DNA from: Hybos culiciformis
Taxonomy: Eukaryota; Arthropoda; Insecta; Diptera; Hybotidae
Reading direction: 5' to 3'
Length of the DNA stretch: 64,000 bases
NCBI GenBank assembly: GCA_964007475.1
Contig: OZ023274.1
Location: 30,187,250 to 30,251,249 of the forward strand
Made by a program: the position numbers and the translations under genes. Numbering within the stretch: the first letter of the stretch is position 1; each line of letters begins with the position of its first letter. The notes below the pieces were generated by a model. It was not told the origin of the DNA, ran no database searches, and worked only from the letters and a program-made list of their open reading frames with translations. Below, one piece after another: positions 53,870 through 63,299 of this stretch.

Positions 53870-54310
53870 ATAGTGTAACCCCCAGGTTAGACTGGATTTT
53901 TTTACTATCTTCACGAAGATAGTAGTTGAATGTATTGGTGAAATTTTATTACTTTATTAATTGTCAATTTACTATCTTCTCTACTAGCAGGATTTAAATC
54001 AAGACAGTTGAGAAGATAGTTGACTGGATAGTCACAGTCAGAAAAAAAGAACAAATATTTTTTTTTTACTTTAACAATACAAAATTAAAAATTGTACGCC
54101 TTGTTTTTTTTTTTATCACTGTACTAAAAAAAAAAACAAAAAAATGTAATACAAAAAAATGAAAACATGATAAAAATCTTGATAGAAATCAGGATAGTAA
54201 AAAGACACTCAATCAACTATCTTCTTACAAACACAGATAAAAAACACATACAATGATCAGTTTACTATCCAGTTTACTATCCAATCTAATCTCTGCGTTA
54301 GTCATCGGCA
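53870..54310. mobile_element. Inverted-repeat element with ACTATCTTC words
   Basis: GGTTAGACTGGAT on the left and, on the minus strand of the right, GATTAGATTGGATAGTAAAC form weak termini. ACTATC, GAAGATAGT and GGATAGT occur about twelve times in both orientations between them. The target duplication is not clear. Confidence 0.55.
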
Positions 54311-54437
54311 ATTTTTTTTCGGCCTTAGTTTTTTTTTTTTTCTTAGAAATTTAAAAGGCTGATGTATAATAGTATGATCTATCATGATGTGAAATTTATT
54401 TATTCAGCTATGTACGGAATCGGATATCTGTTTGTAG

Positions 54438-54521
54438 AAAAATTATTTATGGCTGCTGGACTTCAATTGCTGGTACCTACCAGTTATTGAACAACGTGAT
54501 GCAGATCCAGAATTTCCTACT
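54438..54521 (+). pseudogene. melt: melted/VEPH1-like gene, exon a
   Basis: An 84-bp segment follows GTTTGTAG and ends at the donor CCTACT|GTAAGT. It is open in one frame: NYLWLLDFNCWYLPVIEQRD then ADPEFPT. It ends in phase 0, which fits the start of exon b. Assignment to melted comes only from linkage to the PH-domain exons downstream. Melted is an insulin/FOXO and Hippo pathway adaptor at the membrane. Confidence 0.5.
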
Positions 54522-54609
54522 GTAAGTTAATTCATTTGACTAAAAGGGAACCATTTTTTAAAATTACGAAATTGTAATTTTCAAAATTGAAGAGCCGGGA
54601 TTCTGAACA

Positions 54610-54945
54610 TTCACAACTTTGGATTATGCCACAAACCCTTCATCCAGCTTCCCAAGCCTTTTTTTAATTTTGGAAAGGTTTTAGCCGTCGACTTCTTTAA
54701 AAAACTAAAAAGAAAATGGAATTTGAAAAATTCACAACTTTGGATTATGCCATAAACTCTTAATCCAACTTCCCAAGCCTTTTTTTGATTTAAGTTTTGA
54801 TTTTGTAAAGATTTCAGTCGTCCACTTCTTTAAAAAACTAAAAAAAAAATGGAATTTAAAACATTCACAACTTTGGATTATGCCATAAACCCTTAATCCA
54901 GCTTCCCAAGTCTTTTTTGATTTAGTTCTGATTTTGGAGATTTAT
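54610..54945 (+). repeat. Tandem repeat of about 121-133 bp, three copies, in the intron between exons a and b
   Basis: ATTCACAACTTTGGATTATG occurs at about 54609, 54730 and 54863, each followed by CC(A)...CTTAATCCA(A/G)CTTCCCAAG and, in copies 1 and 2, CACTTCTTTAAAAAACTAAA. The third copy is partial. Confidence 0.88.
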
Positions 54946-55068
54946 TTTTATTTCCCCACCGGGTATGGTAGTACAATGGTCCTAATGGCCCATGTGTAAG
55001 GAGTATTAATGAACGTATCGCCCGCTTGAACTTAATAAAACCTAAATTATTTTGCATTTTCTTTTTAG

Positions 55069-55263
55069 AACTGGCCAATGGAAAGAATTTGCTGTCGCAG
55101 AAGCCATAGGCTTTATGTTTTGCCGAACAGTATTAGATAAAATAAAATATCAATAAGAAAATATGTGGATGAAAGCTCAAAATATTTACCACCTCCATGT
55201 AAATGTACTATAGTTGAAAAACGGCGTACAAAAAAAGTAGCAAAACTGCATTTCGCATGTCAG
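55069..55263 (+). pseudogene. melt: melted/VEPH1-like gene, exon b (with nonsense codon)
   Basis: This 195-bp (65-codon) segment lies between TTTTTAG and CAG|GTGATT. It reads NWPMERICCRRSHRLYVLPN, then an in-frame TAA at about 55138, then RKYVDESSKYLPPPCKCTIV and KLHFACQ. Phase 0 at both ends joins it to exons a and c. The strongly protein-like text on both sides of the stop indicates a real exon inactivated by a single nonsense change. Confidence 0.55.
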
Positions 55264-55325
55264 GTGATTTTTTTAAAAATGACATAATTTGTAAAATATA
55301 TTAATTTTTTTACTTCTTTTTTTAG

Positions 55326-55434
55326 ATACGTGAACCTCATTGTTTATATTCGAAAACTTTTTTCACCCCTGGGTTCATTTAATGTTTTTAGACTTCCAAG
55401 TCAGAAATTATGCAAGAACTAAGAAAATTATATT
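55326..55434 (+). pseudogene. melt: melted/VEPH1-like gene, exon c (frameshifted)
   Basis: After TTTTTTTAG it reads IREPHCLYSKTFFTP in phase with exon b. A one-base change in the CCCCTGGG run then shifts the frame into VHLMFLDFQVRNYARTKK. A MITE with TA ends begins at 55436, either within the exon or just after it. The exon's true 3' end cannot be placed. Confidence 0.5.
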
Positions 55435-55435
55435 A

Positions 55436-56060
55436 GTGCTTCACCCTTAAAAAAATTTAAAAATTTCAAATTCTGAATTTCAAATTCCTAATGTATTTTG
55501 TTAGTGTAAAATTTCAAATTTTTTTTGTTGTTGTGAATTTCAAATACACGCCTCAGAGCGTGTATTTGAAATTCACAACACCAAAAAAAAAAATTAAATT
55601 CAAGTTCTGTCATTCTAATTGTCAAATCAAAAAAAAAAACATGCCAGATGAAAAAAATTTCGCAAATTTCCTGTTTTTCTTGTTCAATATTTTTTTGTTC
55701 ATAATTTTTCGCCGATATAATAAAATCCTCTAAATTTAGGGAAAGAAAATCCTACTCTGGCAGCTTTGTTATTAATATTTGAAATTTATGAAAAAAAGTG
55801 TTCACCCGAAAACTTTTTTTGACATTAAATTACACTAACAAAATACATTAGGAATTTGAAATTCAGAATTTGAAATTTTTAAATTTTTTTAAAATCTATT
55901 ATTGTATCGGTACCGGGCTAATTCGTCGCAACCAATTCGTCGCAAGCAATTTGTCGAATTAGCCCGGTACCGATACAATAATAGATTTTTAAAAACAAAA
56001 TACATTAGGAATTTGAAATTCAGAATTTGAAATTTTTAAATTTTTTTAAGGGTGAAGCAC
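55436..56060. mobile_element. TA-flanked MITE, itself carrying a mini-foldback
   Basis: Ends GTGCTTCACCCTTAAAAAAA on both strands, continuing TTTAAAAATTTCAAATTCTG, with TA at 55434-55435 and 56061-56062. Inside, GTGTATTTGAAATTCACAA palindromes occur near 55530-55580. A palindromic copy of the TTCGTCGCAA foldback sits at 55895-55985. The inner arm TTAGGAATTTGAAATTCAGA is present twice (55848 and 56006), so the right arm is partly duplicated. Confidence 0.82.
55895..55985. mobile_element. Minimal copy of the TTCGTCGCAA foldback (perfect palindrome)
   Basis: TCTATTATTGTATCGGTACC followed by GGGCTAATTCGTCGCAACC, then the exact reverse complement AATTAGCCCGGTACCGATAC. Only two to three internal words remain. 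Its terminal sequence defines the true outer end of this foldback family. Confidence 0.8.
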
Positions 56061-56079
56061 TATTGTCTTTTTTTAAAAA

Positions 56080-57073
56080 TCTATTATTGTATCGGTACCG
56101 GGCTAATTCGTCGCAACCAATTCGTCGCAAGCAATTCGTCGCAAGCAATTCGTCGCAAGCAATTCATAGCAAAGCAATTCATTGCAAAGCAATTCGTCAC
56201 AAAGCAATTCGTCGCAAAGCAATTCGTCGCAAAAGCAATTCGTCGCAAAGCAATTCGTCGCAAAAATTCGTCGCAAATAATTCGTCGCAAAAATATTTTT
56301 TTTGTTTTTTTATTTTAATTTTTAATTTTTGGCTCTATCAATTAGGATAAAAAAAAATTAAAATTCTAAATAATAAAAAGATATGAAAAGAGAATGAAAA
56401 AAATTAGAATAACAAACAGAACAGGAATTATTCATCAATATTTTAAATAGCACCAATATCAAACTTATAAGCTATACTTCGCAAATAATTAATTGCAGGC
56501 ATGACTTAAAAATTTTTACAGCAGCTGCATTACGTGCACTTAAATTTTTATGTATATTTTTTTTTAGGCTCACCGTATCCACCAGCGAGAATCTGTTCGC
56601 GAAAAAATTCATTTTTAGCCTGTTCGCTAAGAATTGTTTGTAAAAATAACCATATATTTGAATTGTCCACTTTAATCATATCTCGAAACCCATTGTTCTA
56701 ACCTTCGCACCGATTCTAGCCGCCTCCAATTCTAGCTTCTTTAACAATATTAAACAATAACAATATTAAATTTAATATAAATCAATAAGTCAATATTAGT
56801 TCCAAAATAAAAGCAAAAAAAAAGGTTCTTTATTTGAATTCGTATTATACATTTCAAATTAAACTATTACTGCGTTCGCAAAATAATTCATCGCAAAAAA
56901 TTTTTTTGCGATGAATTATTTTGCGACGAATTGCTTGCGACGAATTGCTTCGCGATGAATTGCTTTGCGACGAATTGCTTTGCGATGAATTGCTTTGCGA
57001 CGAATTGCTTTGTGATGAATTGCTTTACGACGAATTGCTTGCGATGAATTGCTTGCGACGAATTAGCCGGGAA
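56080..57073 (-). mobile_element. Mutator-like foldback element with TTCGTCGCAA word arms
   Basis: The left end is TCTATTATTGTATCGGTACC then GGGCTAATTCG. The left arm (56103-56292) has about fourteen copies of AATTCGTCGCAA(A)GC. The right arm (56875-57068) has the reverse complements TTGCGACGAATTGC, ending CGAATTAGCCGGGA. A minus-strand Mutator-like transposase relic lies between. The right terminus seems truncated relative to the left, and no duplication is visible. Confidence 0.8.
56472..56702 (-). pseudogene. Mutator-like transposase C-terminal relic in the foldback
   Basis: The minus frame reads NGFRDMIKVDNSNIWLFLQT then LSEQAKNEFFREQILAG and, after one shift, NLSARNAAAVKIFKSCL. The (H/N)PNIWxFLxxLxxEQ...E....(Q/R)ILAG pattern is the region after the catalytic domain in insect MULE/FLYWCH-type transposases. 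The catalytic DDE part is missing. It links the word-array foldback design to the Mutator superfamily. Confidence 0.55.
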
Positions 57074-57149
57074 TCATTCCCAAAAGAAATGATTGTCAAT
57101 TAAAATATATTTTATTATCTTTTTATGAAAGTTTCTTTTTTGATTTCAG

Positions 57150-57432
57150 GATCGCTTATTGTTGGTAAATGAATTTAGGCATCACTGGTTTCTTGATGTC
57201 TTTAAAGTAATTAAGACTGATAAAACTAAGCCCAATGGTAATAACGAATTAGAATATCAGTGGAGTTGTTTTTTGTGTAATCATCCTGATCGTGCACTGT
57301 TGATTGGTAATAATAATCAACCAATGATTGAGAGAAGATTAAAAGAAAAAAAAAGGAAAGTGGCGGTTATTTAACCGCTGGCGCACACGTTATTTCACAT
57401 TATCAGGAGCACATCTTCCATGTAAAGGCGCT
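57150..57432 (+). pseudogene. melt: melted/VEPH1-like gene, exon d (start of PH domain, frameshift)
   Basis: It lies between TTGATTTCAG and GGCGCT|GTAAGT. It reads DRLLLVNEFRHHWFLDVFKV and EYQWSCFLCNHPDRALLIG, then the frame breaks in an A9 run (57345-57353). After the break KWRLFNRWRTRYFTLSGAHL and PCKGA follow. W+..(R)YFxLSGAxL is the beginning of a PH domain, and this form closely resembles Melted. Confidence 0.65.
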
Positions 57433-57919
57433 GTAAGTTTAAAAAAATTTATTATTTAATATTCGCTTTGCACTATTACGAAGAACATTTATGAGAACTA
57501 CAAAAAATTTTAAACATCTCAAAAAGTGATTTCTTAAATAAATCTGAGCTACAATTTAAACTAATTTCCAGTCCTTCTCCGTAAAAGTTTATGAAATTAG
57601 AATATTCTGTATAAAAATACTCCAAATATATTTTTAATTTGTTAGTGTAAATATTTTGAGTTGAATTTTTTAATGCATGTCTCGAGATATGTATAAAAAT
57701 ATGGAAAAAAATACCAATAGTATCAATGTCAATGTTTAAATGAAAACCAAAAATTCGAAACGTATGATTTTAAAAATTTGTTATCCGTAAAATTTGTAAT
57801 TTTTAGTTCTAGAATATCTTTATTCAAAAAAAAATATAAAATTTTACAGTGGTCTTATATATTTTTGAATAAATAAATTTCCAAATAAAATTTATTTTAT
57901 GAATTTTTTTTCTTCACAG
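57433..57919 (+). other. Intron between exons d and e
   Basis: AT-rich, bounded by GTAAGT and TTCTTCACAG. No internal element is recognised. Confidence 0.6.
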
Positions 57920-58146
57920 AGTGGAGACAGTATTGATGCAGTCAAATTGGATCTGTGAAAGTATCACATGGTTCACGAAATATTCTGAAATGTTTTGAAA
58001 TTTTTACAGGGGATCAAATTTTAATTTTAAAACCAAAAGATGGTAAAAATGTTGAAGAATGGGTGCAATGTTTATCAATTGCAGTTGCACACTATCAACA
58101 AACTAAAACTAACAGTTTAACAGTGCATAGTAAAACAGCATTATGA
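57920..58146 (+). pseudogene. melt: melted/VEPH1-like gene, last exon (end of PH domain, frameshift)
   Basis: It begins SGDSIDAVKLD in phase with exon d. A deletion near 57953 then shifts the frame to VKVSHGSRNILKCFEIFTGD, QILILKPKDGKNVEEWVQCL and SIAVAHYQQTKTNSL, ending at TGA 58144-58146. FEIFT...(Y/L)ILK.KDGKN.EEWVQC is the C-terminal PH helix region characteristic of Melted. The total over five exons is one nonsense codon and three frameshifts, so this is a non-processed pseudogene. Confidence 0.65.
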
Positions 58147-58659
58147 TTTCAGATATAGGTAATATGATAAAAGCAATAAAGTATTTAAAATACTGACAGA
58201 ATATGATACATATATTTTTTTATTAATATATTTGTAATTAAATAAAAATTTATTATTGTGTTAAATAACGTTTTAATACAATTATTTATTAATTTTACAT
58301 AATGTATATATTTAAGGATAATTTTATAAATTCTTATGAAATAACATTGTTTCGTTTTGTATGACTTTTTTAGAATATTATTAAGTAAGCAAGCAAAACT
58401 GTGAAGTTAAGTATAAAATAAAATCAAACTTAAACATTTCACGAAAATCCTACTATTTCTTGATTAAATTTAATTCGATAAATAGGTAATTTTCTCTAAA
58501 CTGCGACTTTCTCTGTCCTTCGCAAAAATAACTCATATAAGCTTGCATAAAAATTAAACGAATGCAACAATATTTCAATTGCATGTCATTTTGTCTAGAG
58601 CATTCGAAAAAAATTAATTTTCATAAATATGGACCACTTAGACTTCATAATTTATCCAA
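58147..58659. other. AT-rich spacer downstream of the melted-like locus
   Basis: AATAAA-type signals near 58178 and 58240 could be remnants of the polyadenylation region. No gene. Confidence 0.4.
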
Positions 58660-60812
58660 GAAATGTCATTCCCCTGGTGTGTCCCTAGCCCTAAAACTAC
58701 ATAAACTAGCTTCTAAAAGTGAATTTAAAAACAATATATTTTTGTTACCTGGGATTGAAATTATTAATTACGGTCATATAAACCTAAAAAATTAACAATT
58801 GATTAAATACCATCATTTGTTTTTTCCGTAGATAACATTTAAAGTTGTCCCTGGGTTTTCTTGTCATTCCCCTGTCGTAAAGAAAAACTTATTATATTAT
58901 ATATCTGGCAACACTTATATTAGCTAGTATTACCACCTGATGATCACTTGTGTTACCAGAGACCCCATCTTGAATTGTTTTGTTTTCAGAAACAACCATG
59001 GACCTGTAAGATTTGTGATTTCCTCTTGTATATTGGTAAGTATTTTAATTGACTGTCATTTCATTACCCTGTGTCTCTCATTGGCCTTAATATTGTACCA
59101 AATCTTTAAAATTAGATCATTTTGGTAAGTATGTGGTTTTGGTAGTAGTCAAGGAAACCTTACCTTTTGTCATGCCGCTGTCGGTCATTCAGGGAATGAC
59201 ATGCTATGACATTTATTTTCATTAATCATAGAGGAGAGTATGTTTTTACTTATTTTATTAATGAAAATGAACTATATAAACAAAAATAACATTATAAAAT
59301 ACCATATGTTCTTGAAAAATAATTCTTCAATCTGAAAATAGAACAAAAAATGTTAGTTCTACCGTTATTACAAAGTCAAATTTTAAAAGTTCAAGTGGCA
59401 AAATTACTATTGTCCTGTAAATTTTATTAACTTGTTATGTTGTTGTCGGCTTACTTTAGTTGAATGTTTAATGTTTTCTGTTCTTTTATTCCCGAAATCA
59501 AATAATTTTATGGTTAAATATCGTTCAATTATTAATTTTATCGAATAATATCGCAATCTAAATCATGATCGAAGTAATCGAAAATAGTGTTACCAATATT
59601 TTCATGATAATATTTATTAATTTGAAATAAAAGTTCTTGCTACTCAATTAATTTTTTAATTTAAATATTGCAAAGTATTTCTCAGTTTTTTTTACATTTT
59701 TTAACAATGTTAATGTTAGGTTCGATTAGAAGTCCAAAAGTTTTCAATTTTATGAGTCTGTTAGAGATTTTTTTTCCTGAAATAACAACTGAAATGCATT
59801 CAAAATTTGATTACATTTTTTTTTAAATATAAGAATTGAACTTAATAGTAAGAAGTTCTATGTAGGATCTTAATTTTGAGAATCATATTACCGATGAGAA
59901 ATTCAGAAAACAAAGAAAATATATTGTAAGCAATTTTTTGTGAAAATGGAAGAAATTGTTTTAATCAAATATGCGTAAAAAAATTTATAAAAATTAAACT
60001 TACCTAAAACTTTACTTTTTAATATTTAATTGTTTTAATTTTGTACTTATTGTGCATTATCTTAATTTTTTGAATGTTAAGCTTTTTCGAGAATTATTTT
60101 AAATTAATTCATTAAAAGATTCCTACCAAGCTTTATAGAATTATTAATTAATTTCAAAATATTCTTTTGATGAGTTTAAATATTTTTAATTAAAAAAAAA
60201 AAAATAAAAACTATATTTTTCTTCATTGTTTTTTATTACGGTATAATAAAAAAGTAATAATAACATTCCTTTTTTATTTGGCTCACATTTTCTTTAGTTG
60301 GTTTACATTTTTTATGCCATCGGAGATTAAACTGGGAACATCATTGCAAACAAAAACTGGGGTAATTTTTTTTATGAATATTTATTATTCACATCAAGAA
60401 AAAAAATTATTATTTTTACAAATGTTAAACTATTGTATTAATTTTTACTCGAAAATTTGATGTTTATTTTTTTTTTGGGAACATCATTGCAAACAAAAAC
60501 TTGACCCCCTAGCTTTTTCACTTTCTTTAAATAAATTTATATGAAAAAAGAAAGGGACAAAAAATTCAAAGGCCATTCTTGATTTATAATTTCTTTGGGA
60601 ATGACATGGAACATTGAGTTTGACAATCTGAATATTTAACAGGGCTGCCAGATTGGGGAATTTTTTTTTTTTTCAACTGAGAAAATTTTTCAATTTCCGG
60701 GGGCGAAAAGGAACGTTTGGAAAATATGTGATTGTCATTCCCCTGTCTCTTGTTGTCATTCCCCTGTCTCTTATTGTCATTCCCCTGTCTCCTATTGTCA
60801 TTCCCCTGTCTA
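58660..60812. mobile_element. Region with TGTCATTCCCCTGTCTC words (candidate inverted-repeat element)
   Basis: TCATTCCCCTG occurs at 58668 and 58863 and as a run of four TTGTCATTCCCCTGTCTC units at about 60731-60811. Reverse forms GGGAATGACAT lie at 59195 and 60596. ATCATTGCAAACAAAAACT is duplicated at about 60340 and 60483. The design resembles the other word-array elements, but the outer termini and target duplication were not found. Confidence 0.5.
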
Positions 60813-61304
60813 CCTTAATAATTTAGACCAAAATTTTTGATAAGAAAGTTTTAATTCTCTTTTTATATCTAAATAACTTTTTTTCACAATCCGGTTCAGC
60901 CAATATAACCAAATCTAATAAATTAGATCTTTGCAATGATTTCAAATATAATGTATATTATTTAATCGGAATAAATGTTTGGTTGCAGTATCATTATATT
61001 GTTCACATTTAGTTATTATTGTTAAATTTAACTCTGATAAAACTTTTGCTGAAAGATAATTTTTGATATTAAGTTCTGTTTTATTTTATAAATAGATAGA
61101 CTGCTTCTCTTAGACTTTCTAACTTTTCCCTTAGAACCTTTCCCAACAAAATTATATTGTTATACATACGGTATAAAATTAATCAGTTACAAGTTTTTTG
61201 CTCCCGCACCCATATGTTAGGTTCTAATCCCTGAGGCCTCTTCCATTTAAATAAAATTTAAAAATGAATAATTTTTATTGACCTTAATGACTATTTCACT
61301 ACAA
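60813..61304. other. AT-rich spacer
   Basis: No gene or repeat boundary recognised. Confidence 0.4.
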
Positions 61305-61450
61305 AGGAAAAGCGACTTAAGGTCAATTCCAAAAAACGACATTAAGTCCATCGGCTTTATGTATCTATTTAAAATTTTGTAAAACGACTTTATGACGCCT
61401 CTGAGCGAATTTTTCAGCGACATAAGGTCAGTTGAAACTTTGTCGTGTGG
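61305..61450. repeat. Short word array GCGAC(T/A)TAAGGTCA
   Basis: GCGACTTAAGGTCAATT, ACGACATTAAGTCC, ACGACTTTATGACG and GCGACATAAGGTCAGTT lie within 140 bp in both senses. Possibly the end of another word-array element. Confidence 0.45.
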
Positions 61451-61766
61451 TCTCAGGGCACCTATCCAAAAAATTAGTTGGTTTTACTCCATTTGAAAAG
61501 ACCTTTAAAATGTAGATTGCACTATCGTACTATATCAATAAATATAATGCTACTAGTTGCTGGAATAGGGCTATAATTATAACTTTTTTTTCAGATACTA
61601 TTTGATGTTGATATTTATGTTTTATGTTGATGTAAATAAATTATGAATTTTAAATTGTTATTGAAATTGAAAAAAAAAAAAAAAAGTTTGAAACGTGTGT
61701 ACAATAAAAGATTTAATTACGTTTTTTGGTTTTGTAACTTTGTAGAACAAATAAATTCTTGATTAG

Positions 61767-61841
61767 GTGATACAGCGACATTGCTTCAGAAATAAAGATC
61801 TCTGGCTTCGTGAAAGAAAAACGTTATTAGCTAGCTATCAG
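61767..61841 (+). CDS. Candidate orphan exon (75 bp)
   Basis: Bounded by TTGATTAG and CAG|GTAATC. One of three frames is open over its whole length (RHCFRNKDLWLRERKTLLAS). The length is a multiple of three. No protein family is recognised, and no neighbouring exon was found. It may be a chance splice-bounded frame. Confidence 0.25.
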
Positions 61842-62926
61842 GTAATCCTAATTTCCTAATTATACAAATAAAATCATGTTATGAATTAAATTGCTGATTG
61901 GTAGATATAACAAATTTCTGACACAAAATTAGGCGTCATTTGTTATGATGAAATTTATTGGTGGAAGTAGAAGTGTAAAAATTCCAAACTATAGTTCAAG
62001 AAGAACCACCGAGACTTTAACATAAAAATTTATGAAAAATAAAATTGGCTAAAGTAAAGATTAATGAAATAACTTTACCTGCCGACATAAATCTGGTGCC
62101 GAGTCCACTGTCTGAGACATCCTGGTCATAGGCCGGGTCTAAGCTCGTCGTTGGGTGGGTACGCGACAGTGAACATCAGAGGTTCATAACAAAATTTATA
62201 GGATGTCACATTTGGAAGAAGGTAAAATTTTGATAGAAGTAAGAAGAATATTTGAGAAACCCCGACCGCAAGTCTAAAAAAAAACTTAAACCTAAATGAC
62301 TACGACGTCATTCTTCAGCTTGTGGCTATGGCCACCAATGGCTGGACCTTACATCAGCATTTCTGTTTTCCGCTAGGACCTAAGGAATAGTTTTTTTTTA
62401 GTGATACATCGTTTTTAATTCTGAATACAAAGAACTTTATTAATAGAAAAGAAAGTTAATATAAAATTAAACTAATACATAAAATCTGGGTGAATCTTGG
62501 TTGCATCAAAATTTTTCTTATAAATAATATTTTTGAATTTTTTTTTTTATCTTTATTTCTTTATTTTTTTTTTTTTTGTAATAATAAACATATAGTATTA
62601 ATAAACATACAGACTTTTCATTTAGGTCTTTTTTTTTTTTATATAATTTTTGAATTACATATTTTATTTTGTTTATTTTTTTCTCTATACCAAAATTATG
62701 ATATAATTATATGTATATACACTAAAAAAAAATTCAATTCGAAGTTGATTTCTTACTTTAAGATTTTTTTCAATTACTACAAATTTGTTATTCTCTAATC
62801 AGAACATGAAGTCGCTGGCCTCAGTCGGTTAAACACAATGGTCTCTTGCTTGACTGCATCGCCAATATGGTACTTATTATTATTTTTTTGTTGACAAAAA
62901 AGAAAAAAAAATAGATCTTTTCCTAT
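61842..62926. other. Spacer with a GC-richer block
   Basis: 62090-62200 and 62300-62380 are less AT-rich (TGGTGCCGAGTCCACTGTCT, GGCTATGGCCACCAATGGCT) but have no long ORF. Possibly a decayed repeat. The rest is AT-rich. Confidence 0.35.
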
Positions 62927-63299
62927 TTCTTTCTCTTTCTCTTTCTCTTTCTCTTTCTCTTTCTCTTTCTCTTTCTCTTTCTCTTTCTCTTTCTCTTTCT
63001 CTTTCTCTTTCTCTTTCTCTTTCTCTTTCTCTTTCTCTTTCTCTTTCTCTTTCTCTTTCTCTTTCTCTTTCTCTTTCTCTTTCTCTTTCTCTTTCTCTTT
63101 CTCTTTCTCTTTCTCTTCTCTTTCTCTTTCTCTTTCTCTTTCTCTTTCTCTTTCTCTTTCTCTTTCTCTTTCTCTTTCTCTTTCTCTTTCTCTTTCTCTT
63201 TCTCTTTCTCTTTCTCTTTCTCTTTCTCTTTCTCTTTCTCTTTCTCTTTCTCTTTCTCTTTCTCTTTCTCTTTCTCTTTCTCTTTCTCTTTCTCTTTCT
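62927..63299. repeat. (TTTCTC)n microsatellite, about 373 bp
   Basis: Some 60 copies of a hexamer with a single one-base interruption near 63116. The minus-strand frame coding Glu-Arg/Glu-Lys runs is an artefact. Confidence 0.98.

Noticed and set aside
56084..56290. Possible CRISPR-like array of AATTCGTCGCAA repeats
   Set aside because: There are no unique spacers; the words are nearly contiguous, present inverted in the other arm, and the context is eukaryotic TE sequence.
58988..59035. 48-bp exon-like segment between TTTTCAG and GTAAGT coding QPWTCKICDFLLYIG
   Set aside because: It is too short, has no partner exon, and lies inside a word-array region; the C..C pair alone is not evidence of a zinc-finger gene.
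62090..62380. GC-richer block as a possible structural RNA
   Set aside because: No snRNA or tRNA box order could be recognised and no clear fold was seen by eye.
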